DNA from: Euryarchaeota archaeon UBA486
GTDB lineage: Archaea; Thermoplasmatota; Poseidoniia; Poseidoniales; Poseidoniaceae
DNA length: 24,394 nt
Assembly (NCBI GenBank): GCA_002497765.1
Contig: DAET01000037.1
Span: forward strand, 1 to 24,394
Direction: 5' to 3'
Positions 7,770-15,460 of the stretch are shown piece after piece. The notes below the pieces were generated by a model, which did not search any database, was not told the origin of the DNA, and worked only from the letters and a program-made list of their open reading frames with translations. How positions within the stretch are numbered: position 1 is the stretch's first letter; each line of letters begins with the position of its first letter. Both the position numbers and the translations under genes were made by a program.

Positions 7770-10583
7770 ATGGAGCGCAAAGCAACGGCGTTGGTCCTCC
7801 TCGGTCTCCTCTTCTTCAGTGTCCTGCCTCTGGCAGCGCACGCCGAGGAAAGCGGCGGTGTTCAAGCGTCGGCCGTAAGCATGTCGCTCACGCCCAGCGA
7901 CCCTGTCATGGGCGGTTCGGTCGACATCAGCGTGATGTTGTACAACAGCCAGCAAAGCGATGCGTTCAACGTTGAAGTGGCGTTTTACAAGGAAAACATC
8001 GCTGCGAGCAACCGTTTGCTCCTCGACCAAGTCACCGTGCCGGCTGATGACTGGTACACGGTGAGCGCGACGTGGTCCGGGCTGACGGAGGGCGTGCACA
8101 AAGTCTGGTTTGAATTCTCAGCCGGAGGCGACATACAGGCCCGATTCAACAAGGAGTTCACCGTTGCAGGACTCCCCAACCTTCGAGTCGATACGTTGGA
8201 ACTGGATACCTCGTCAACGGTCTACGCCGGGGACACCGTTCCCCTCTCGGCCTTGGTTCTCAACTCCGGGTCGGTGGACGCTCCAGCGACCAAACTCCTG
8301 CTCGAGGTGCCTGAATCCAGCGACGTCTTGCTCGATACGCCCGCCCTGACGGCCGGGGCCTCCGCTTGGGTCAACACCACCATTGTCGCACCCAGCAGTG
8401 GCGCCCACACCGTTCAGGTCACGCCCGACGCTGAGAACATCGTCGAAGAGGCCTCAGAGATGAACAAAGTGAAGGACGTCGAATTGGTGGTGGCCACGCG
8501 GATGGATTTGAGTTTCAAAGACGGCCTGACCGTCACCACCGCTGAAGGCGCACTCGAAGGCCCGTGGACCGTGGAAGGCACCATGGTGCGAACCAACGGG
8601 ACCGGTCCTGCCGACGTCCCCGTCTGGATTCAAGTCCAAACGCCATCAGGCGGGCTCATCACGAGCCAGCCGTTCACCGTCGCACTTTCGGGCGTGGGCT
8701 ACACCGAGCAAGCCTTCTCTGCACAACTCAACGCTACCACGCTCAGTTCCCTGCCCGACGGCGACCACGTGGTCTCGGCGAAAATCAACCCGTTCAATGC
8801 CCCCGGCTTTGAACAGGAGTCCACCGACAACGACCTGACTTCGGGCGTGCTCACCATCTATCCCATTCCCGATGTCTACGTGGATGCCAACGCGCTGCCA
8901 ACCGTTCCTTCGGTGCAATCCGGCGAGGACGTTGAATGGCGGGTCACCATGGAGAACACCGGTGACATCGGCGTATCGGGCAACATCCAGTACACCTTTG
9001 ACGGTTTGACTGGACAATCCCCACCCATTCTTCTGGACGCTGGAGAGGCGTTCACGTGGACGGTTGAACTTCCCACGGCGCTCGGCGCTCACACCGCTGA
9101 ATTCGAGGGTCAGTGGGTTGCAGCATCGGGGAGCTGGGATGCCAACAAACAGAATTCCTTCGCCACCGGTTCGGTGTTGGTCGAATCCAAACTGAAACTC
9201 GAATGGGAATACGCCTCGTTGGAACTTCTCGATGCGGAGAACAACGTGGCGACCATGCCCCTGGCAGATGGCGCCGCTTACACCTTGAGCATCGGGTTGA
9301 CCAGCCAGGAAACCGGCGTAGCGAACTACACCTGTCAGGATAGCAGCAACACCGTCCTCTCCACCATGGCCGTTGACATCCAGAACCGTGGGGACCGAGG
9401 ACAACTCTCGTGCACCTTTACCGCCACGGCGTCCACCACCACCATTCGTCTGATCCCTGAGGATTCGTCCATCAGTTCCACCTTCTCTCGCTCGTTCGCA
9501 ACGCTTGCTACCACAACGGGGAATGACGGTGCAGGTGGTTCCTCCGAAGCAGGAACGGTGACCTTGTTTGCCTTGGTGGCCGTTGGCCTCATCGGCGCCT
9601 TGGTGGCCGCCGTCATTTTGACTCGGGAACGTGAGGAGGAGGTCGAGCGAGACATCTACGAATACTGTCCGGCCTGCGACGGTGAGTTGGAAGGCACCGA
9701 AGATCGATGTCCTCACTGTTCGTTCAACCTCAAGAAGGCAAGAAATCAGTTCCACGACTGCCATGAGTGCGGCGAGTCCATTCCCGACCTCATGGAAAAT
9801 TGCGCCTACTGCGGCGCCTACCAAGACGTGTCGTCGTTCTTTGAGCGTCGAGAGCGCAGAGAGCGCCGTGAAGTGGTCAAAGAAGAGGTGGCGCTTCCCG
9901 AAGACAATGAAGATGAGATCGTCACCGGCACCCAAAACTTCGCTGACGCGGTCAAGGAATTTGGCTTCGACGAGGAACACCTCGAGGAGGAGTGGGACAC
10001 CAACATCGAGGCCGCTGAGGCAGAGGTGGAGGCCGCTTACGACCGCCGCTTTGCCGACGAAATGGCCATGGAGGACATGACGGAAGAGGAGATTGAAGCC
10101 TACAAGGAACAGGTCACGACCACCCTCAACGCTCGTCGTACCGACGAGAAGCAGGGGCTCGACTCCTTCCTCTCCGAAAAGGGCGAACTCAAGTCCCTCA
10201 GCGAAGAGACCGGCGAGCTCAGCGCCTCAGATGCTTCCATTCGAGAGCAGTTGTTCGAAATTACAGGTGAAGAGGGTGTCCTTCCTGGCGAGAAGGTCAA
10301 CATCGGCATGAGCCTGACGGACTCCTCCTTTGCAGGAAATGAAGTCTCAGAGGCGACGGCGAACTTTACGTTCGATGAGTCCGACGAAAAGCCTCTGTCC
10401 AGCTCAACCGATACTGAGGATGCCGCAGCACCTGCCAAGGCCCGAAAGCCAGCTCGGCGACGTGCACCTCGGAAGCCGAAGAAGGAAGAGGCATCCTCCC
10501 AAACCGATGAATGCGGTGCATGCGGTGCCGATGTCCCTGTTGGCGCCACGGAGTGTGGCGTCTGCGGTGCGAAGTTTGGTTGA
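7770..10583 (+). CDS. Type I membrane protein: CARDB-like ectodomain, one TM helix, cytoplasmic zinc ribbons
   Basis: The ATG at 7770 gives 937 residues starting with a clear signal peptide (ATALVLLGLLFFSVLPLAAHA). Residues about 25-580 are tandem CARDB-like beta-sandwich domains, with phrases such as NIVEEASEMNKVKDVELVV and FEQESTDNDLTSGVLTIYP typical of domain ends. A single helix spans 597-617 and is followed by a charged stop-transfer segment. The cytoplasmic part begins with a double zinc ribbon: C633/C636 with C647/C650, then C664/C667 with C678/C681. A long acidic, probably helical region follows, then a basic Ala/Lys/Arg stretch and a last zinc ribbon (C915/C918 and C929/C932) at the very C-terminus. 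An extracellular adhesion module joined to intracellular zinc ribbons suggests sensing or linking the envelope to a cytoplasmic partner; this is inference. The start is chosen for the signal peptide. Confidence 0.85.
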   Translation: MERKATALVLLGLLFFSVLPLAAHAEESGGVQASAVSMSLTPSDPVMGGSVDISVMLYNSQQSDAFNVEVAFYKENIAASNRLLLDQVTVPADDWYTVSATWSGLTEGVHKVWFEFSAGGDIQARFNKEFTVAGLPNLRVDTLELDTSSTVYAGDTVPLSALVLNSGSVDAPATKLLLEVPESSDVLLDTPALTAGASAWVNTTIVAPSSGAHTVQVTPDAENIVEEASEMNKVKDVELVVATRMDLSFKDGLTVTTAEGALEGPWTVEGTMVRTNGTGPADVPVWIQVQTPSGGLITSQPFTVALSGVGYTEQAFSAQLNATTLSSLPDGDHVVSAKINPFNAPGFEQESTDNDLTSGVLTIYPIPDVYVDANALPTVPSVQSGEDVEWRVTMENTGDIGVSGNIQYTFDGLTGQSPPILLDAGEAFTWTVELPTALGAHTAEFEGQWVAASGSWDANKQNSFATGSVLVESKLKLEWEYASLELLDAENNVATMPLADGAAYTLSIGLTSQETGVANYTCQDSSNTVLSTMAVDIQNRGDRGQLSCTFTATASTTTIRLIPEDSSISSTFSRSFATLATTTGNDGAGGSSEAGTVTLFALVAVGLIGALVAAVILTREREEEVERDIYEYCPACDGELEGTEDRCPHCSFNLKKARNQFHDCHECGESIPDLMENCAYCGAYQDVSSFFERRERRERREVVKEEVALPEDNEDEIVTGTQNFADAVKEFGFDEEHLEEEWDTNIEAAEAEVEAAYDRRFADEMAMEDMTEEEIEAYKEQVTTTLNARRTDEKQGLDSFLSEKGELKSLSEETGELSASDASIREQLFEITGEEGVLPGEKVNIGMSLTDSSFAGNEVSEATANFTFDESDEKPLSSSTDTEDAAAPAKARKPARRRAPRKPKKEEASSQTDECGACGADVPVGATECGVCGAKFG

Positions 10584-10730
10584 GTGTCTGTCAGCGTTCA
10601 TAGGGCTCGTCATCGCCGTAGCTCGGCCATCAATCGCTTCATTCAGACAACTTCGCCATGCGTGATGTGGATTTGAAATGCTCGCACCTTCCAGCGAGTG
10701 CTTCATAGAGTCGTGGCCGGTGGTGTTGGC

Positions 10731-11288
10731 ATGGCGCGTCCAGGCCTCGGTGCCATCCTCTTGGTGGTTGTCCTCATGGCTTCCACCTCTGGGTGCATGG
10801 GTCTCATCGCTGCTCGTGAGGCGGTCGAGGAACTCCGAGAGCCAGCGTACGAGGACCTCAACAACGAGAAAATCACCGTCGTTCATTCCTTTCAGAACAT
10901 TGACGACTACCTGACCGAGTACACGAATCGGTCCACGTTCACGGTTGACGACCAAACCAACGAAATCAACGTCTACTTCAAGGTCTCATTTGAGGCATCA
11001 CGCAACCTTCCATCCGTCCTTCTTGGCAACGAAAGTCACTACGTTCGCGCCACCCTCACCGATGCTGAAGGCAATGTTCAGTGGGAACAAGACGTGAGTG
11101 AAGACGCCAGCCCCCTCGAGGAATCGCTGCTTCCCAACCCCTCGTTTGCCCACGGCGAATGGGAACTTGACATTCAAGCCCGCGGCGGAGGAGAGAGCAC
11201 GTTTGGTTCGATTCAAGACAACTTTGTCATCATCGTCACCATCACCAACAGCTGCATCCAATATCCGTTGGTTGACGAGTGCTACTGA
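10731..11288 (+). CDS. Putative lipoprotein of unknown function
   Basis: I do not recognise this family. The ATG at 10731 gives 185 residues. The N-terminus is a hydrophobic signal (GLGAILLVVVLMASTSGC) ending in a lipobox-like TSGC with Cys22, so membrane attachment by a lipid is likely. A GTG at 10698 would add 11 residues before the signal and is less likely. The mature part contains beta-rich stretches (TNEINVYFKVSFEA, YVRATLTDAEGNVQWEQDV) that could form a small sandwich domain, and two cysteines near the C-terminus that could form a disulfide. GGTG at 10719-10722 could serve as ribosome site. It follows the zinc-ribbon surface protein by 147 bases and may share its surface role. Its stop lies one base from the stop of the opposing nuclease gene. 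Confidence 0.7.
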   Translation: MARPGLGAILLVVVLMASTSGCMGLIAAREAVEELREPAYEDLNNEKITVVHSFQNIDDYLTEYTNRSTFTVDDQTNEINVYFKVSFEASRNLPSVLLGNESHYVRATLTDAEGNVQWEQDVSEDASPLEESLLPNPSFAHGEWELDIQARGGGESTFGSIQDNFVIIVTITNSCIQYPLVDECY

Positions 11289-11289
11289 T

Positions 11290-12477
11290 TCAAACCAAGC
11301 GCTCATCGCAAGCATGGCGACGTGAGCAATGCTGACATTTCCCAGGACGGTCGTGGTTTCGGCCCGCACCGCCTTGCGCCATGGCGGTTTGCACCACCAA
11401 AATTTGTTGGTCCAACTCTTCCTTTGCAGCGTCGTCCCACGGCAGTTGATGCAGGTGATCGCTGCCGTAACGAAGCAGTGCGTACGGTGGTGTTCGACCG
11501 GTTGTAACCTCAACCAGACGAGCGTAGGCGAGGGCCTGCAATCGATGCGAATCATGAGGTCGTTTGGGGACTTTGCCCGTCTTTTGCTCGACGGGAATGA
11601 ACTCCGAATCAATGATGACGATTTGGTCAGGTCGGCCGCGCAGACCGGTGTCCTTGTCAACCAGTAATTGCGCACTCTCCTCATCGTCTGAGTAGGAGAT
11701 TTCATCGGTCACCTTCAGATCGTTTTCTGTCGCAATGCGCCGTGCTTCGTCGTTGTTCTTCAGCGCACGTCGGAGAATAATGGATGCAAGGAAGGTCCAA
11801 CTTAGGGTCGTGATGGCCAACACGTACGAGGCTTGCTGCCGATTTTCTGCAAACAGGAGGGCGCTGGAGTGGATCGCCAGCAGGATGGCAGAGACGAACA
11901 TGAAGGCTTCAAGAATGCCGCCTTGGAACCAACCGCCCATGAACCCACGTGGCTCAAACACCGGGTCGATGGTTTCCACTCCATCTTCCAGCGCCGGCAG
12001 AAACGGCTGCTTCAAACCGATGGCTTTCCGCCAGGGCACGAGGAGCGCCAAGATACCGACCACCAGGAACGAGAGGGCTCCAGCGGCCAAGAGTTTTGAA
12101 AATTCCATCACGTTCAGTCCCATGTCATCGATGTATTGCATGGCCACCGTATCTATGAGCAAGACCACGATGATGGCGTACCACCACTGCCAAATGAGCA
12201 GGTTTCGTTTGGCTTCAAACTGATGCTCCTTGAGGTCCATCATGGATTCGTGGATGGCTTGATGCTGTTCCTTTCCCTTCTCGATGGCTTCGCTTTGCCC
12301 GCTGACACCCTTGGTGGCGAGGTACCACGACATCGGGCAGTAGGTGTAGCGCTCGAGGTCGCTTGCACTCACGGAAAGCGGGGTGTTGTCAGGGTTGAAC
12401 CATCGCCCGTTGGCGTCTTGAACAGCGTCCGGATGGGTCGGAAGAGAACCCTTTCCACCCGTTCCCTCCTTCGCCAT
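11290..12477 (-). CDS. Membrane-embedded Cas4-family PD-(D/E)XK nuclease
   Basis: This resembles Cas4/RecB-type exonucleases that carry an iron-sulfur cluster. From the ATG at 12477 it has 395 residues. All four cluster cysteines appear present: C47 in SDLERYTYCPMSWYL, and C381, C384 and C390 at the end (GKCQHCSRRHAC). The GxxxH motif is G68-H72. The catalytic core is D284 (LRGRPDQIVIID), E297 and K299 (PVEQKTGK), and the helix with Q314 and Y318 (RLQALAYARLVEV). Between the GxxxH and D-ExK motifs lies an insert with four hydrophobic helices (about 92-115, 129-149, 187-210, 216-236). This predicts a nuclease domain held at the membrane. No CRISPR or cas genes are nearby, so a CRISPR role is not supported. 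A TTG at 12531 is a possible longer start; neither start has a clear ribosome site. Confidence 0.82.
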   Translation of the reverse strand: MAKEGTGGKGSLPTHPDAVQDANGRWFNPDNTPLSVSASDLERYTYCPMSWYLATKGVSGQSEAIEKGKEQHQAIHESMMDLKEHQFEAKRNLLIWQWWYAIIVVLLIDTVAMQYIDDMGLNVMEFSKLLAAGALSFLVVGILALLVPWRKAIGLKQPFLPALEDGVETIDPVFEPRGFMGGWFQGGILEAFMFVSAILLAIHSSALLFAENRQQASYVLAITTLSWTFLASIILRRALKNNDEARRIATENDLKVTDEISYSDDEESAQLLVDKDTGLRGRPDQIVIIDSEFIPVEQKTGKVPKRPHDSHRLQALAYARLVEVTTGRTPPYALLRYGSDHLHQLPWDDAAKEELDQQILVVQTAMAQGGAGRNHDRPGKCQHCSRRHACDERLV

Positions 12478-12570
12478 ATTCGGGCGAATTGGGTGTTCTT
12501 TTTTGAGCCCTTTTCCGCAGTGTGCGAGCAATCTTCGCCGGTATGTCCGTGACCACGAGCGACGAAGCGG

Positions 12571-12578
12571 TTTAATAC
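12571..12578 (+). promoter_or_regulatory. TATA-like box of the uS2 gene
   Basis: TTTAATAC, about 41 bases before the ATG at 12612, in GC-rich surroundings. It predicts a leader of roughly 12-15 bases. Confidence 0.5.
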
Positions 12579-12611
12579 AGGGGGTTTGTGGGCGGCTTGC
12601 TGTGGTTCAAC

Positions 12612-13220
12612 ATGTCCGAAGAAGCCAGTTTGCTCGTGTCCGCCGAAACCTACGAGGAAAACGCCGTGAACATTGGTACTCAACAGAAGAGTGCCGACAT
12701 GAGCCGCTTCATTGACCGTGTTCGTGAAGACGGTCTTTACCTTCTTGACATTCCCACCACGGATGCCCGCATCCGCTCCATTGCCGCCCTCCTCAACACC
12801 TACGATGCACCGTCCATCATGGTCGTCAGCGCTCGCCAATACGGACAACGCCCAGCTCGCCTCTTTGCTGAAGCCATTGGCGCTCACTCTGCCGTCGGCC
12901 GTTTCATCCCCGGTTCATTGACCAACCCGGCCCTCCGCTCCTACATCGAGCCCGATATCTTGTTCGTGACCGACCCAGCCAACGACCAGCAAGCCTTGCG
13001 CGAAGCCGTGGCCACCGGCCTGCCCATCGTTGGCATCGTCGACGCCAACAACCACCTTCGCAACGTTGACATCGCTCTTCCCGCCAACAACAAGGGTCGC
13101 CGCTCCCTTGCGCTCATCTACTGGCTCCTTGCCCGTGAGGTGCTGAAGGTCCGTGGCGAAACCACCGACGAGGCTTGGGCAGAAGCCAACGACCTCGAAG
13201 ACTGGGAATCCACCTTCTGA
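12612..13220 (+). CDS. rps2: Small-subunit ribosomal protein uS2, archaeal type
   Basis: This is a structural protein of the 30S subunit. The 202-residue length and sequence fit archaeal uS2 (eukaryotic SA type). Signatures include HIGTQ-like NIGTQQKSADMSRFI near residues 18-32, the segment VVSARQYGQRPARLFAEAIG (81-100) with GRFIPGSLTNP after it, EPDILFVTDP, and LPIVGIVDANNHLRNVDIAL. It ends in a short acidic tail. The ATG at 12612 is preferred over the GTG at 12588, which would add eight residues not seen in the family. The gene stands alone on this strand, divergent from the Cas4-like nuclease gene, and not beside the rpoN/eno/uS9 genes that accompany it in many archaea. Its stop is three bases from that of the opposing dihydrouridine synthase gene. 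Confidence 0.95.
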   Translation: MSEEASLLVSAETYEENAVNIGTQQKSADMSRFIDRVREDGLYLLDIPTTDARIRSIAALLNTYDAPSIMVVSARQYGQRPARLFAEAIGAHSAVGRFIPGSLTNPALRSYIEPDILFVTDPANDQQALREAVATGLPIVGIVDANNHLRNVDIALPANNKGRRSLALIYWLLAREVLKVRGETTDEAWAEANDLEDWESTF

Positions 13221-13223
13221 GGC

Positions 13224-14249
13224 TCAAGCGCCTGCAAGAAATCCGCTGATGGCATCAGCCATGGCTTTGGCTGTGTCCTGTTCGTGCATCAAAGTGCGAA
13301 CCTTCTTTGCACCCGGCAGCCCCTTGGTGAAGGCGATGGCATGACGTTGCATCCACTTGCCTTGGATACCAACGGTGGCCTCGGAGAGGTCGATGTACCG
13401 GTCCCAGCACCATTTTCTTGACACGAAGGCACGTCCGATGTCGCTCAACCCGTACCAGTCGTCGTGTTGGGCCACCCAGGGGAGGTCGTCTTCCTCCATC
13501 CAACCCAAGCCGACCTTGATGTCGGAAAACACGGTTGGTCGGCCGATGGCGCCACGTCCGATCATCAAACCAGAAGCACCGGTATGGGTGAGGCAGGCGG
13601 CAGCGGAGGGTGCATCCACCACGTCGCCGTTGGCCACGACCGGGACATCGACCTTGTCCACCGCTTCTTTGATGCTCGTCCAGTCCGCTTCTCCCGAATA
13701 TCGCTGTTTGAGCGTACGACCGTGGATGCACAATCGCTGAGCGCCGACCGTTTCGAGTTGCTGACAAATCTCGGTGGAATTGTTGGCCCTTCCCCCACCG
13801 GTTCCAAGTCGCATTTTAGCGGTCACGGGAACATCGACGCGCTCAACGATGGTCTCCACCATGCTGACGAGGCGTTCGGGTTCACCCATCAGGGCTGCTC
13901 CGGCACAGATGTTCGTGACTTTGGGGGCCGGGCATCCAAAATTCAAATCGATGACATCGGCGGCAGGGGCGAGCATTTCTGCGGCGGTAGCCATGTCTCC
14001 GGGGTCGCCTCCGAAAATTTGGGGAATGAACGGGACCTCCGTCTCGTGGGTTTCCATGCGACGCCACGAGGTCGCTGCTTCCCGAGTCAGCGCCGTTGAA
14101 TTGGTGAATTCGGTGATGGTGACATCCGCCCCGCATTCTTTGGCGAGGAGTCGGTAGGGGAGGTCGGTGACGCCGGACATCGGAGCGAGGTACAACGGGC
14201 GTTCCTCACCGTCCCACGGCCCTCGTTTTTTCCCGATGAAGTCGGACAT
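13224..14249 (-). CDS. dus: tRNA-dihydrouridine synthase
   Basis: This flavoenzyme reduces uridine to dihydrouridine in tRNA. The ATG at 14249 gives 341 residues folding as an FMN-binding TIM barrel. Visible marks are the N-terminal LAPMSGVTDLPYR (21-33), the catalytic cysteine C106 in DLNFGCPAPKV, substrate and flavin-binding KMRLG, IHGRTLKQRYSGEADW, VVANGDVV, and GLMIGRGAIGRP. The C-terminal helical domain is present. The start is fixed by GGTGA at 14254-14258, four bases upstream. A GTG at 14264 overlapping the upstream stop codon would add five residues. The gene follows a winged-helix gene whose stop lies 12 bases upstream, so the two are likely co-transcribed. Which uridine positions are modified cannot be told from sequence. 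Confidence 0.93.
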   Translation of the reverse strand: MSDFIGKKRGPWDGEERPLYLAPMSGVTDLPYRLLAKECGADVTITEFTNSTALTREAATSWRRMETHETEVPFIPQIFGGDPGDMATAAEMLAPAADVIDLNFGCPAPKVTNICAGAALMGEPERLVSMVETIVERVDVPVTAKMRLGTGGGRANNSTEICQQLETVGAQRLCIHGRTLKQRYSGEADWTSIKEAVDKVDVPVVANGDVVDAPSAAACLTHTGASGLMIGRGAIGRPTVFSDIKVGLGWMEEDDLPWVAQHDDWYGLSDIGRAFVSRKWCWDRYIDLSEATVGIQGKWMQRHAIAFTKGLPGAKKVRTLMHEQDTAKAMADAISGFLAGA

Positions 14250-14253
14250 GCGC

Positions 14254-14258
14254 TCACC
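14254..14258 (-). promoter_or_regulatory. Shine-Dalgarno site of dus
   Basis: GGTGA (read on the minus strand), four bases before the ATG at 14249. The same spacing and flanking AGCG occur before the JAMM and 78-residue genes. Confidence 0.6.
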
Positions 14259-14260
14259 GC

Positions 14261-15382
14261 TCACTCGTCGGCGTTGGCCGCCATGGCCTCATCCAGCAGG
14301 CCCGCCACCCGCACCATGCGTCGCAGCACACGGTCGAGCCGGTCCTGAACCCGACGTTGAACAGCGCTGGCCGAGGGTCCTGCCATACGGTAGCCCATGG
14401 GCAACCGACCGCCAAGGAGGTTCAACAGCAGCATTTGTTCCCGGGCCTCAACTCCGCTAAGGTGTTGGGCCACGTCGTCAATTGAAAGGGCGTTCTTGGC
14501 GAGTTTCTTGAGGAGCCCACCCTGTTGTTGTTCGTTGAGCAGCCGTTGAAAGCCGCCCTTCTTGAGCATCCAATCTTCGCCTCTTCGCTGATGTTGAGTG
14601 GTCATGGCGGTCCACAGCGCCGTGTTGAGTCGATCGGTCCGTGGGACGCGCTCCACCATTCCGGTGGCCCGAAACCGGTCGAGAATTCGGCCCACCCGCG
14701 CTTTTTGACCACCGTGTTGTTCAGCCGCCTCGTCAAGGGACAACGGGAGGTTTCGAGTCAACAGCGTTTCAAACAACCGAACGGACAGCGAATCGGCGCG
14801 AAGTTCAGCGCCGGGTCGCTCGCCCAACAGACCGAAGTCGTTCATCCAGTGGGAAAGCACGCTGCCTTCGGTTTCGGTGGGGATGGGACGATGGTCGACC
14901 AAACCCAGCGAGAACGGCGCCCCTTCGTCTTGCGGCAGTTCCACGGGAAGCGGCTCACCCGTGCGGGTCCAAGCGGCGTTGATGAATTCAAACCGTTGCT
15001 GAAGCACGAGACTGCTGTGCTGTTGAAGGTGGGCAACAGCGTTGGAAAGCGAGCCACCGCGCAGGTAGTACTTGCGCCAACCTTTGCCTTCATTGGTGAA
15101 GCCGATGAGCCCGGTTTCGACCAGCCGGCCCAGGTGATGGTTGAGTGAGGCTGGCATTAACGCCAGCTCATCCGCCAACATTTGTGCGTCCCAACTCAGT
15201 TCTGGTTGGCCGAAGAGGTGATCTCGGAGCAAACGATGAACGGGGCCAGCTCTTCCGTGGTCAGCGGTGGCGTCGCCTCGCTTTCTCACCAGCGAGAGCG
15301 TGTCGATCATCCAAGCGATGAGACCGTCCACATCACGCTCGGTCGTGGGCAATGCGTGCTCGACAAGCCGGACAGAGAACAT
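14261..15382 (-). CDS. Winged-helix DNA-binding protein with two predicted HTH regions
   Basis: A predicted transcriptional regulator of 373 residues; I cannot assign a named family. An ArsR/MarR-like winged helix lies at about residues 47-112, with the recognition-helix region LMPASLNHHLGRLVETGLIG and a wing GKGWRKYYL. A second helix-turn-helix candidate is at about 195-250 (LSLDEAAEQHGGQKARVGRI then LDRFRATGMVERV). The C-terminal 100 residues are Arg/Leu/Gln-rich and helical, possibly for dimerisation. No transmembrane segment is visible. The ATG at 15382 is the first in frame. The gene lies 78 bases downstream of another two-HTH protein on the same strand and just upstream of dus, suggesting a regulator-regulator-dus transcription unit. 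Targets are unknown. Confidence 0.75.
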   Translation of the reverse strand: MFSVRLVEHALPTTERDVDGLIAWMIDTLSLVRKRGDATADHGRAGPVHRLLRDHLFGQPELSWDAQMLADELALMPASLNHHLGRLVETGLIGFTNEGKGWRKYYLRGGSLSNAVAHLQQHSSLVLQQRFEFINAAWTRTGEPLPVELPQDEGAPFSLGLVDHRPIPTETEGSVLSHWMNDFGLLGERPGAELRADSLSVRLFETLLTRNLPLSLDEAAEQHGGQKARVGRILDRFRATGMVERVPRTDRLNTALWTAMTTQHQRRGEDWMLKKGGFQRLLNEQQQGGLLKKLAKNALSIDDVAQHLSGVEAREQMLLLNLLGGRLPMGYRMAGPSASAVQRRVQDRLDRVLRRMVRVAGLLDEAMAANADE

Positions 15383-15429
15383 GGTGTTACGGGGCTGTCA
15401 AGGGTCTTTGAAGCCTGTGTAACAGTTGT

Positions 15430-15439
15430 CGCTCGAGCG
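15430..15439. promoter_or_regulatory. Palindrome between two regulator genes (possible operator)
   Basis: CGCTCGAGCG is a perfect 10-bp palindrome in the 78-base gap upstream of the 373-residue winged-helix gene. A second, weaker pair, TGTTAC at 15385-15390 and GTAACA at 15419-15424, flanks the same gap. Both could arise by chance in a GC-rich region. Confidence 0.25.
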
Positions 15440-15460
15440 GCAGATTTCGTAATCGTCACT

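Noticed and set aside
10681..10698. CTCGC/GCGAG hairpin as a terminator or RNA element after the zinc-ribbon protein gene
   Set aside because: Five-base stem with an eight-base loop and no following T-run; too weak to call. Nothing else supportable was seen in 10584-10730.
11290..12477. Cas4-like gene as evidence of a CRISPR-Cas locus
   Set aside because: No repeat array and no cas1, cas2 or effector gene is visible, and the membrane insert is unlike canonical Cas4.
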